Shown in pieces: positions 14,188-20,229 of a stretch of DNA of 20,229 nucleotides (positions are counted from its first letter, which is position 1; each line of letters begins with the position of its first letter). The position numbers were made by a program, and so were the translations under genes. The notes beneath the pieces were generated by a model. It saw only the letters and a program-made list of their open reading frames with translations, had not been told where the DNA came from and ran no database searches. The DNA comes from Nitrospirae bacterium RIFCSPLOW2_12_42_9. Its GTDB lineage: Bacteria; Nitrospirota; 9FT-COMBO-42-15; HDB-SIOI813. Where the stretch lies: the NCBI GenBank assembly GCA_001805205.1, contig MHER01000033.1, positions 4,021 through 24,249 of the forward strand, read 5' to 3'.

Positions 14188-15096
14188 ACCAGCTAAGCCT
14201 TTTCTTTTTACTGTACTGCTAAAGAGGCTTAATCCCCCTAACAGGCTGGATACCATAACAATAAAGAGCCAGCCAAAGGCAAAGGTCATTGCCTCTGTCT
14301 GAGGGATACCAATTAGAGACAGGAAATAGACATATGCACCCTCCCTTATTCCAAGGCCAGCGAGACTTATCGGAAGCATACTAATAGTTACAACCAGCGG
14401 GATAAGGAAAAAATAGTATCTCCATGGAATGTTTAGATTTAAAGAAAGGCCTATCAATATATGAATCATAATTATCATCATGTGGAACACAAAGGATATG
14501 GCTATTGCCTTAACCAGTGAAGAGGGATTCTTCCAGAAGGTCAAAGAGAGTGCCGCAGGCCTTCCTAACATGGAAAGATATTTACCAATGAAGAAAGGTG
14601 CAATCAGTGCAATTATGAGTAAGATATTTGCAATCAGTATCCCTAATGTTATTTGTTGTGGAATATGGGTCCATCCGTAAAGATAAAGGGATATACCTGA
14701 TAACAGCACAATCACCACTAAACCTGTCCCTCTGTCAGCAAGCACAGAAACGATGGCAGGAAGTATCTTTCCATCACGCCTTGCAAGAAAATAACATTTA
14801 CCCACATCTCCACCGACTGCTGTAGGAAGAAAAAGACTAAAGAACAACCCTGCAAAATATAAGATTACAAACTCCTTTAACCTGTATTGAAAATCAAGAA
14901 TCTCTGAAAGTAATTTCCAGCGATATGCACAGACTACCTGTCCCAGAATATAAAGACCCATACCTATCAGGATATATGGTATATACATACCCTGCATGTT
15001 CTGCAATACATCTTTTATGTCTATTTTCCTGAACAGATAGATTAACAGGATTGCACTGACTGATATTTTAAATAACGTTGATATAATCTTTTTCAT
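14164..15096 (-). CDS. Lysylphosphatidylglycerol synthase TM region-like flippase (UPF0104 family)
   Basis: The 310-residue integral membrane protein has about seven or eight hydrophobic helices. Family hallmarks are RWKLLSE (59-65), FLPTAVGGDVGKCYFLAR (89-106), DRGTGL (121-126) and GLGIREGAYVYF (247-258). These match the membrane (flippase) domain shared with MprF-type lysylphosphatidylglycerol synthases and archaeal/bacterial stand-alone members. No aminoacyl-transferase domain is attached. Stand-alone members are generally thought to move lipid-linked or lipid substrates across the membrane, but the substrate here is unknown. No good ribosome binding site is seen before the ATG. Its last 24 bases overlap the end of nirB on the other strand. 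Confidence 0.85.
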   Translation of the reverse strand: MKKIISTLFKISVSAILLIYLFRKIDIKDVLQNMQGMYIPYILIGMGLYILGQVVCAYRWKLLSEILDFQYRLKEFVILYFAGLFFSLFLPTAVGGDVGKCYFLARRDGKILPAIVSVLADRGTGLVVIVLLSGISLYLYGWTHIPQQITLGILIANILLIIALIAPFFIGKYLSMLGRPAALSLTFWKNPSSLVKAIAISFVFHMMIIMIHILIGLSLNLNIPWRYYFFLIPLVVTISMLPISLAGLGIREGAYVYFLSLIGIPQTEAMTFAFGWLFIVMVSSLLGGLSLFSSTVKRKGLAGLTVRQDT

Positions 15097-15219
15097 GGCC
15101 AGATACTAATACTTGTATCTCAGCAAGGATCCCGAGATTGAGTATCTATAACCCGAGCAGTATAAACTAATATTGCCAGAAGTAGCAAGTGCCTGATTTA
15201 AATTGCACTCTGGATGAGA

Positions 15220-15248
15220 TTGACTTTGTTATCCAATGTTGTTAAATT
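15220..15248 (+). promoter_or_regulatory. Promoter for the 50-residue small protein
   Basis: TTGACT (15220-15225) is a 5/6 match to the -35 consensus. A 17-base spacer follows, then TAAATT (15243-15248), a 4/6 match to the -10. This would give a leader of about 30 bases containing the strong ribosome binding site. No competing promoter is seen in the 190-base gap. Confidence 0.45.
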
Positions 15249-15286
15249 GCTCAATTAAGTCAATCACATCCATAAGGAGGAGATAA

Positions 15287-15439
15287 ATGGCTACTATTAA
15301 TTACATTATCAAGGTAGAAGATGCAAAGATGGCCCAGATAAAGAAGGCCCTCGAGACTGCAAACATCAGGGTGATAAGTATCATTGATGTTTATAAATCA
15401 GGGGAAGAAGGGAAAAAGGAAGAGGCTGCAAAGGAATAA
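15287..15439 (+). CDS. Small 50-residue protein, unknown function
   Basis: An ATG at 15287 with AAGGAGGAGA ending 4 bases upstream opens a 50-residue frame starting MATINYIIKVEDAKMAQIKK. The frame is followed by ALETANIRVISIIDVYKSG and a Lys/Glu-rich tail. The predicted order strand (NYIIKV), amphipathic helix (AKMAQIKKALETAN), strand (RVISIIDVY) and charged tail suggests a beta-alpha-beta half of a ferredoxin-like or ACT-like fold. There is no signal peptide or membrane helix and no family I recognise. The ideal ribosome binding site, plausible promoter and protein-like composition make it a likely real gene despite its size. It ends 1 base from the end of the convergent GGDEF gene. Confidence 0.7.
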   Translation: MATINYIIKVEDAKMAQIKKALETANIRVISIIDVYKSGEEGKKEEAAKE

Positions 15440-15440
15440 A

Positions 15441-16475
15441 TTATATACTTATAACAAGGTCTTTACCGTGATGCTTTGCCTGATATAACCCGTCATCGGC
15501 TATACGAACAAGGTCATCCGTATCTTCAATCCTCGGGTCAGGATATGTGGAAATCCCTATACTTACAGTGATTATCCTCCCTTCGCCGAGGAGATCAAAC
15601 TTAAAATTCTTTACTGCATCCCTTATCCTATTAGCAAGGTTAGAGGCATCTTCTTTATTCGTGTGCGGAAGTATAACACTGAATTCTTCACCCCCGTATC
15701 TTGCAACAACATCAGTCTCTCTTACACTATTCTTTATTATCCGTGCAACATCAGCCAGAATTACATCTCCCTTCTGATGCCCATTCGTATCATTGACCCT
15801 TTTAAAATTATCAACATCGATCATGGCACAGGATATCTGCGACTTATATCTTTTAGCCCTCTTAAATTCCTCGTTGAGTCTTTTCACAAAGTATCTGTGA
15901 TTATACAGCCTTGTCAGGTCATCAGTTACTGCCATCTTCTCAAGGAGTAACTTCTCTTCCCTTATGATATTAAACAGGTGTGCATTCTTTAGTGCAATCG
16001 CTGCTATACTTGATATGATATGACAGACCTTTATCTCTTTTTCATCGAATTTTTTTGCCTTCCTCGATGTCCTGAGATATAAAGCGCCAATACGACCTTT
16101 GAAATATTGTATTGGTATAACCATGATTGACTTTATATCGAGGCTGAGTATCTTATCCCTGACCTCCTTCATTATCGGATCAACAGTAGCATCAAGGATC
16201 AGTACCATCTTGTCATCCTCAACTGCCTTCACAATCTCAGGATATTTATTAAGATCAATAGTGAGAGTATTAAGGGCCGGGTCTTCATATGTAGCAATGA
16301 TCTGCCCGATATTCATGTCTTTATCAATAAGAATGATTGAACACCTGGCCACCTGTATAATCTCCGAGATCTTCTTTACAATTAAAAATAAAATCTCTTT
16401 TGTATCAAGGGTAGAGAAGAGTGCCTTGTTCACCTCTATTATATTTTCTAAATCATCAATCCTTTTATTAACCAT
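15441..16475 (-). CDS. GAF-GGDEF diguanylate cyclase
   Basis: The 344-residue cytoplasmic signalling enzyme is predicted to make cyclic di-GMP from two GTP. A short coiled start (1-25) leads to a GAF sensory domain (about 20-170). A linker helix then leads to a GGDEF domain (about 180-344) starting at TDDLTRLYNHRYF. The active loop is GGEEF (261-265). Asp220 in MIDVDNFK is a metal ligand. The inhibitory I-site RxxD (RETD, 252-255) sits the usual five residues before GGEEF, so product feedback is expected. No membrane segments are present, and the GAF ligand is unknown. It starts 6 bases after the DUF488-like gene stops, which suggests co-transcription. It is convergent with the 50-residue gene. 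Confidence 0.93.
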   Translation of the reverse strand: MVNKRIDDLENIIEVNKALFSTLDTKEILFLIVKKISEIIQVARCSIILIDKDMNIGQIIATYEDPALNTLTIDLNKYPEIVKAVEDDKMVLILDATVDPIMKEVRDKILSLDIKSIMVIPIQYFKGRIGALYLRTSRKAKKFDEKEIKVCHIISSIAAIALKNAHLFNIIREEKLLLEKMAVTDDLTRLYNHRYFVKRLNEEFKRAKRYKSQISCAMIDVDNFKRVNDTNGHQKGDVILADVARIIKNSVRETDVVARYGGEEFSVILPHTNKEDASNLANRIRDAVKNFKFDLLGEGRIITVSIGISTYPDPRIEDTDDLVRIADDGLYQAKHHGKDLVISI

Positions 16476-16481
16476 TGATTT

Positions 16482-16850
16482 TTACCCTAAATCCATATTG
16501 ACAGAAATTCCAGATTTATCTCCAGCCGTCCTTATTGAATCCGCAATAAGTCTTCTATGACAGGAATCAATGTTTTCCCAACAAAGAAGACAAATCTTTT
16601 TTTCAGAGTTTGCTTTAACCCAGTCTTCTATAGCTGACGCACGTTGTTTTATTGCTGCTGCCATCCTTTCATTAAATCTTTTAAGATCCTTTGTAAGATT
16701 AAACTCTATCTGGACTTCATATGGTGGTGCAAATATATAGAGAACAGGGATATTACGATACTTCTGTGGTCTTGTTGTGGAGATTGCATAGAAAGCGTAA
16801 TCATGTGCATTGTAAGGGAAATTATCAAAACTACGGGTCATTAGGCGCAT
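16482..16850 (-). CDS. DUF488-like protein, short variant
   Basis: About 122 residues. The clearest signature is ICLLCWENIDSCHRRLIADSI (86-106), which matches the C-terminal 'LLCxE...CHR' signature of DUF488 proteins and carries Cys87, Cys90, Cys97 and His98. The N-terminal half (TRSFDNFPYNAHDYAFYAIS) differs from the usual 'T-G-S' opening of the family, so this is a divergent or short member. The start is uncertain: ATGs at 16850 and, three codons later, 16841 are both possible and neither has a good ribosome binding site. The function of the family is not established. It lies 6 bases upstream of the GGDEF gene and is probably transcribed with it. Confidence 0.65.
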   Translation of the reverse strand: MRLMTRSFDNFPYNAHDYAFYAISTTRPQKYRNIPVLYIFAPPYEVQIEFNLTKDLKRFNERMAAAIKQRASAIEDWVKANSEKKICLLCWENIDSCHRRLIADSIRTAGDKSGISVNMDLG

Positions 16851-16916
16851 AATTAAAAAATATTACCACATATAGTTACAAAAATAAAAGTGAATTTTAG
16901 TCGCTTTAAATTTGAT

Positions 16917-16954
16917 GGACTCGTAAAAGACGTAGGGACTCGTAAAAGACGTAG
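16917..16954 (+). repeat. 19-bp direct tandem duplication
   Basis: GGACTCGTAAAAGACGTAG occurs twice in perfect head-to-tail copies (16917-16935 and 16936-16954), and the following GGAC begins a third. The unit runs directly into the first palindrome of the next element, suggesting it belongs to the same mobile or slippage-generated repeat. Confidence 0.9.
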
Positions 16955-17010
16955 GGACAGACCTTTAGGTCTGTCCAACAGGAAAGGGACAAACCTAAAG
17001 GTTTGTCCCT
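16955..17010. repeat. Double palindrome element (GGACAGACCT / AGGGACAAACCT)
   Basis: The first palindrome has perfect 10-bp arms GGACAGACCT and AGGTCTGTCC around TT (16955-16976). The second has perfect 12-bp arms AGGGACAAACCT and AGGTTTGTCCCT around AA (16985-17010). The outer arms of the two units can also pair with each other, with one G/A change, so the region can fold as two hairpins or one long one. This looks like a REP-type or small non-autonomous mobile element. No transposase is nearby. Confidence 0.8.
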
Positions 17011-17252
17011 ACAGCGTGGTGTTCGGGGGGGGGCAGGTGAAGGCATGAAAGGCATCCCTCATCATTTCCATCTACCTGATTCAGATATTGTGGAGAAATT
17101 ATTTCCATAACCAATATATTGGGTGATTTTTTTTGAATCCCCATATCTGATACCTAACTAATTGTTATTTAAGGTTTTTCCCACTGCTTAAAAAATGGGC
17201 ATTTACTATGTAAATCAGGATTAAAGGGAGTTGGCAGGCATCGGGTAGAAGG

Positions 17253-17286
17253 TTTTCCACAACTTATCCACTACTACTGTGGGAAA
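17253..17286. promoter_or_regulatory. Cluster of DnaA-box-like sites
   Basis: TTTTCCACA (17253-17261) fits the TTWTNCACA consensus fully, and TTATCCACT (17264-17272) fits at 8 of 9. On the minus strand TTTCCCACA (17278-17286) is a weaker match, and TTCTCCACA (17089-17097) at 8 of 9 lies further upstream. The spacing and AT-rich flanks suggest DnaA binding, either as a regulatory site for the ABC operon or part of an origin. No dnaA, dnaN or gyrB is in the window, so an origin call is not made. Confidence 0.35.
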
Positions 17287-17332
17287 CGATATATTGTAGT
17301 TCTTATAAAATTTAAGTATGTTTTCTATTCCC

Positions 17333-17359
17333 TTGAATTGATTAAATATGTATTATAAT
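17333..17359 (+). promoter_or_regulatory. Promoter of the ABC permease gene, close to the start codon
   Basis: TTGAAT (17333-17338) and a perfect TATAAT (17354-17359) are separated by 15 bases, slightly short. Only 8 bases separate TATAAT from the ATG at 17368, so transcription would begin at or next to the start codon. No Shine-Dalgarno sequence precedes the gene, which is consistent with a leaderless message. Confidence 0.45.
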
Positions 17360-17367
17360 ACCTTGTT

Positions 17368-19065
17368 ATGTTCAGGATTCCTTTTCCTATACCAAGATTA
17401 GGACCGGGCTTCAGGATTGTAGATATAGGGGTCATATTATCTGTTCTATCTATCCTGTATCTTATTGTATTTATTGCCTCCGGATGGAGCGGTGATATAG
17501 GTTCTATAGAGATAGACCTCTCTCCGTCTAATCTCCCCTATTATGCCCTGAACTCTATCTTCAGGATCATTGTGGCATATATACTCTCCCTTATCTTTGC
17601 CATATGGTACGGTTATACTGCAAACAAGAGCCGGTTAAACGAACAGATAATGATACCACTGCTCGATATACTCCAGTCCATACCTGTATTATCATTCTTA
17701 CCTGGTGTCACACTCTTCATGATCGCACTTTTTCCCGGAAGCAGGATCGGCCTTGAGATATCATCCATAATCCTTATTTTTACCGGTCAGGTCTGGAATA
17801 TTGCATTCAGTTATTATAATTCCATTAATACATTACCGAAAGAACTTGGCGAAGTTGCAAATATTTACAGGCTTTCAAGGTTCCAGAGATTTGCCAGGCT
17901 TGAGCTTCCTTTCAGTGCAATCGGCCTTGTCTGGAACAGCATGATGTCTGTTGCCGGAGGATGGTTCTTTCTCATGGCCTGCGAAATGTTTATATTGAAA
18001 GACAAAGATTTCAGATTACCAGGACTTGGATCATACATCCATACTGCAGCAGATAAAGGGGATATTTCTCATGTTTTCTATGGTCTCGGGACTATGGTAA
18101 TTATTATAATAGTACTGGATATCTTCATGTGGAGACCTCTGGTAGCATGGACACAGAAATTCAGATTCGATATCACAGCAGGAGAGGAAGAGCGGGAATC
18201 ACTGGTTCTTGATCTTATCAGAAGGTCAACTGTTTTAGAAAAGATATTCAACAATTTAACAAGGCTTAGTGAAAAAATGGACAGGCTCCTTGAAATAGAA
18301 TGGAAAGGGTCCTCCTGGTTACGGCACCTCTTCAAAAATGCAGTCCGGATTTTTATTATAATTATTTTAATATGGTTACTGGTCAAGGCCGCCTTCTTTT
18401 TATCAGGTTTAAAGATTGATGCCCTGCCCTCAATTCTCAAGAGTACAGGTTTCTCTCTATTGAGAACGACCGCTGCCATTATCCTTGCAGCTATCTGGAC
18501 TATTCCATTAGGTGTATTGATAGGAATGAACATTCGCGCTGCAAGGATCCTCCAACCTCTTATACAGATAGTGGCATCTATACCTGCCACTGCCCTTTTC
18601 CCGGTCATCATACTTATTCTTATAAGGATCGGAGGAGGACTCGATATTGGTTCTATATTTCTTATGCTGCTCGGTACACAATGGTATATACTATTTAATG
18701 TAATTGCCGGTGCATCTTCAATACCGCAGGAGCTCAGAGAGGCATCAAAGGTTTATGGATTGCATGGAATCAGAAAATGGCGTGTCTTGATCCTGCCAGG
18801 TATTTTCCCATATCTTATTACAGGTTTTATCACAGCTACAGGTGGTGCCTGGAATGCAACTATTGTCTCAGAATATGTAACCTTTGCAGGTATGACCTTG
18901 ACAACACCTGGTCTTGGTTCATCAATTAGTATTGCCACAGCATCGGGTAATTTCAGGATGCTGCTTGCAAATACTGTTGCAATGGCCATTGCAGTGGTAG
19001 CCATAAACAGATTACTATGGAAGAGATTATTTATTATGGCACAGGAGAAATACCGATTGGAGTAA
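17368..19065 (+). CDS. ABC transporter permease, two fused BPD-type domains
   Basis: The 565-residue inner-membrane protein has two tandem permease domains. Each carries an EAA loop: ELGEVANIYRLSRFQRFARLELP (159-181) and ELREASKVYGLHGIRKWRVLILP (455-477), where the ATPase docks. A hydrophilic linker of about 50 residues (266-320) joins them. Single-domain permeases of the nitrate/sulfonate/taurine class are normally about half this length and act as dimers, so one chain here would form the whole channel. The two halves are only distantly alike, so the fusion is not a recent duplication. It starts from an ATG without a ribosome binding site. The ATPase gene follows after 20 bases. No substrate-binding protein gene is in the window, so the substrate is unknown. 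Confidence 0.92.
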   Translation: MFRIPFPIPRLGPGFRIVDIGVILSVLSILYLIVFIASGWSGDIGSIEIDLSPSNLPYYALNSIFRIIVAYILSLIFAIWYGYTANKSRLNEQIMIPLLDILQSIPVLSFLPGVTLFMIALFPGSRIGLEISSIILIFTGQVWNIAFSYYNSINTLPKELGEVANIYRLSRFQRFARLELPFSAIGLVWNSMMSVAGGWFFLMACEMFILKDKDFRLPGLGSYIHTAADKGDISHVFYGLGTMVIIIIVLDIFMWRPLVAWTQKFRFDITAGEEERESLVLDLIRRSTVLEKIFNNLTRLSEKMDRLLEIEWKGSSWLRHLFKNAVRIFIIIILIWLLVKAAFFLSGLKIDALPSILKSTGFSLLRTTAAIILAAIWTIPLGVLIGMNIRAARILQPLIQIVASIPATALFPVIILILIRIGGGLDIGSIFLMLLGTQWYILFNVIAGASSIPQELREASKVYGLHGIRKWRVLILPGIFPYLITGFITATGGAWNATIVSEYVTFAGMTLTTPGLGSSISIATASGNFRMLLANTVAMAIAVVAINRLLWKRLFIMAQEKYRLE

Positions 19066-19085
19066 CAGGTTAAGGTCATATATCC

Positions 19086-20229
19086 ATGAATAATAACGTA
19101 ATCCTTGAGGTCAATAAAATATTTAAGTCCTATCCCATGAGTGGCGGAAGAAAGCTTAGTGTGCTTGAGGATATTAATTTCCAGATAAGGGAAGGAGAGA
19201 TTGTATCAATCCTCGGGCCCACAGGTGCCGGGAAATCATCGCTTATAAGAATTCTTGCGGGGCTTGCAAAACCATCTGAAGGCGAAGTGCTTTACCATGG
19301 TGTGCCTTTGGAGAAAACAAGTCCGAACATTGCAATGGTCTTTCAGAGTTTTGCGATCTTCCCCTGGCTGACTGTTGTTGAAAATGTTGAGATTGGTTTA
19401 AAGGCAAAAGGGACTCCAAATGATACTGCAAGAGAAAAGGCAATAAGGGTCATTGACATGGTTGGCCTCGATGGGTTTGAGGAGGCATATCCAAGAGAGC
19501 TTTCAGGGGGGATGAGGCAGAGGGTCGGGCTTGCAAGGGCATTAGCAGTTGAGCCTGAGATACTTTTCATGGATGAGCCATTCTCAGCCCTCGATGTCTT
19601 GACTGCGGATAATCTCAGGAATGAGGTAATAGACCTATGGTTAGAGAAAAAGATGCCCATTAAGTCTATTATCCTTATTACACATAACATCGAGGAGGCG
19701 GTCTTTTTATCTGACAGGGCAATTATCATGAGACACAATCCAGGAAGGATCAGGGCGGATATTCAAATCAGTCTGCCTCATGTAAGAAACAAAGACTCAA
19801 AGGAGTTTAAATTTCTCATCGATGAGATATATTCAATCCTGACCAGACCTGCAAAAGAGGTCCCCTTCCTTTTAAAGAGGGAAAGATATCAATTTATACC
19901 TCATGCAAAGATTGGTGCAATCAGTGGATTATTAGAACTTATACATGATAAAGGCGGTAATGTAGATATACCTGTTCTTGCAGATGATTTGAGTATGGAA
20001 GTGGATGACATATTTCCATTAACAGAGGCTGCTGCATTTCTTGAGTTTGGAGAGATAAAGCAGGGGGACATATTACTTACAGAACGTGGAAAGGTATTTG
20101 CAGAAGCTGATGCCCTTAAAAAGAAAGAAATATTCAGGGAGATGGCACTTTCAAATATCCAGTTGATAAAACAGATAGTCCAGGTACTTTCCACATCTGC
20201 AAAACACAGGATGTCTGAAGACTTCTTCA
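19086..20229 (+). CDS. ABC transporter ATPase with AAA-associated C-terminal domain (partial, runs off the window)
   Basis: The frame is open from the ATG at 19086 to the window end, giving 381 residues. The nucleotide-binding domain has Walker A GPTGAGKSS (44-52), Q-loop Gln87, signature LSGGM (139-143), Walker B ILFMDEP (159-165), D-loop SALD (167-170) and switch His200. These are all intact, and the overall pattern is that of nitrate/sulfonate/taurine-type importers. From about 255 an extra domain follows (PFLLKRERYQF, IGAISGLLELIHDKGG, VDIPVLADDLSMEVDDIFPLTEAAAFLEFGEI, GDILLTERGKVFAEAD). This resembles the winged-helix-like AAA-associated C-terminal domain and may sense substrate or regulate the pump. 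AAGG about 10 bases upstream is a weak ribosome binding site. It is an operon partner of the fused permease. Confidence 0.93.
   Translation, partial: MNNNVILEVNKIFKSYPMSGGRKLSVLEDINFQIREGEIVSILGPTGAGKSSLIRILAGLAKPSEGEVLYHGVPLEKTSPNIAMVFQSFAIFPWLTVVENVEIGLKAKGTPNDTAREKAIRVIDMVGLDGFEEAYPRELSGGMRQRVGLARALAVEPEILFMDEPFSALDVLTADNLRNEVIDLWLEKKMPIKSIILITHNIEEAVFLSDRAIIMRHNPGRIRADIQISLPHVRNKDSKEFKFLIDEIYSILTRPAKEVPFLLKRERYQFIPHAKIGAISGLLELIHDKGGNVDIPVLADDLSMEVDDIFPLTEAAAFLEFGEIKQGDILLTERGKVFAEADALKKKEIFREMALSNIQLIKQIVQVLSTSAKHRMSEDFF

Larger units (their letters stand above)
16851..17367. other. 517-base gene-free, repeat-rich intergenic region
   Basis: This is the longest stretch without a supportable gene. 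It lies between the divergent DUF488-like gene and the ABC permease gene. It holds a 19-bp tandem duplication, two long palindromes, a run of nine G (17025-17033), an AT-rich segment with DnaA-box-like words, and the permease promoter. A 21-codon frame from 17045 exists but is not supported as a gene. No tRNA, rRNA or recognisable riboswitch is seen. Confidence 0.7.

Noticed and set aside
15101..15147. AGATACT / AGTATCT inverted repeat upstream of the flippase gene
   Set aside because: The 7-bp AT-rich arms with a long loop are easily expected by chance, and there is no clear promoter relation.
16917..17010. CRISPR array
   Set aside because: The direct repeats are adjacent without spacers, the palindromes differ from each other, and no cas gene is present.
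17045..17110. 21-codon frame (MKGIPHHFHLPDSDIVEKLF) preceded by GGTGAAGG
   Set aside because: It is very short and sits beside repeats. The sequence looks protein-like and could be a gene remnant, but there is no promoter or homology that I can support.
16851..17367. Replication origin
   Set aside because: DnaA-box-like sites exist but no dnaA, dnaN or other origin-linked gene is in the window, so only the box cluster is reported.
18078..18611. 177-codon minus-strand frame inside the permease gene
   Set aside because: It is an antisense shadow of the second permease half, with low-complexity composition.

Overview
The window looks like a chromosomal segment from a Gram-negative, probably anaerobic or facultative, bacterium with an AT-leaning genome. 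The evidence is an outer-membrane barrel-like protein, an RpoS-type group 2 sigma factor, a membrane-anchored globin sensor, a NirB-type nitrite reductase and a c-di-GMP synthase. The gene mix and the palindromic GC-block intergenic repeats remind me of Nitrospirota or Desulfobacterota-like lineages, but that is inference from general resemblance and no marker gene here settles it.

Layout. Positions 1-5296 are a run of minus-strand genes. In transcription order they are a small conserved protein of unknown function, alanine dehydrogenase (ald), tRNA-Pro(CGG), an RpoS-like sigma factor, adenine phosphoribosyltransferase (apt), an exported barrel-like protein, a deoxyhypusine-synthase-like protein, and the start of a biotin carboxylase gene cut by the window edge. 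A near-consensus promoter lies in the last codons of ald and appears to drive tRNA-Pro, then rpoS and apt. Positions 5462-6952 carry an aldehyde dehydrogenase on the plus strand, convergent with a globin-coupled PsiE-like membrane sensor (6982-7878). That sensor is divergent from a universal stress protein (7964-8830), which is followed by a P-type cation ATPase that closely resembles the Na+/K+-ATPase alpha subunit (8900-11596). A nirB homologue follows (11794-14187). Its 3' end overlaps a convergent flippase-like membrane protein (14164-15096) within a small palindrome.

A 50-residue gene (15287-15439) has a good promoter and ribosome binding site and sits 1 base from the end of a convergent GAF-GGDEF diguanylate cyclase, which is preceded by a DUF488-like gene. 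Positions 16851-17367 hold no convincing gene but are rich in repeats: a 19-bp tandem duplication, two long palindromes, a G9 run and several DnaA-box-like sites. The window ends with a fused two-domain ABC permease and an incomplete ABC ATPase of the nitrate/taurine type.

No phage, insertion sequence, CRISPR or defence system is visible. The points most worth following up are the Na,K-ATPase-like pump with an Asp-to-Asn change at a sodium-site position, the palindrome that encodes both C-termini of two convergent genes, the tRNA-Pro/rpoS promoter arrangement, the globin-PsiE sensor with an operator-like palindrome and a nearly leaderless promoter, and the 50-residue small protein.
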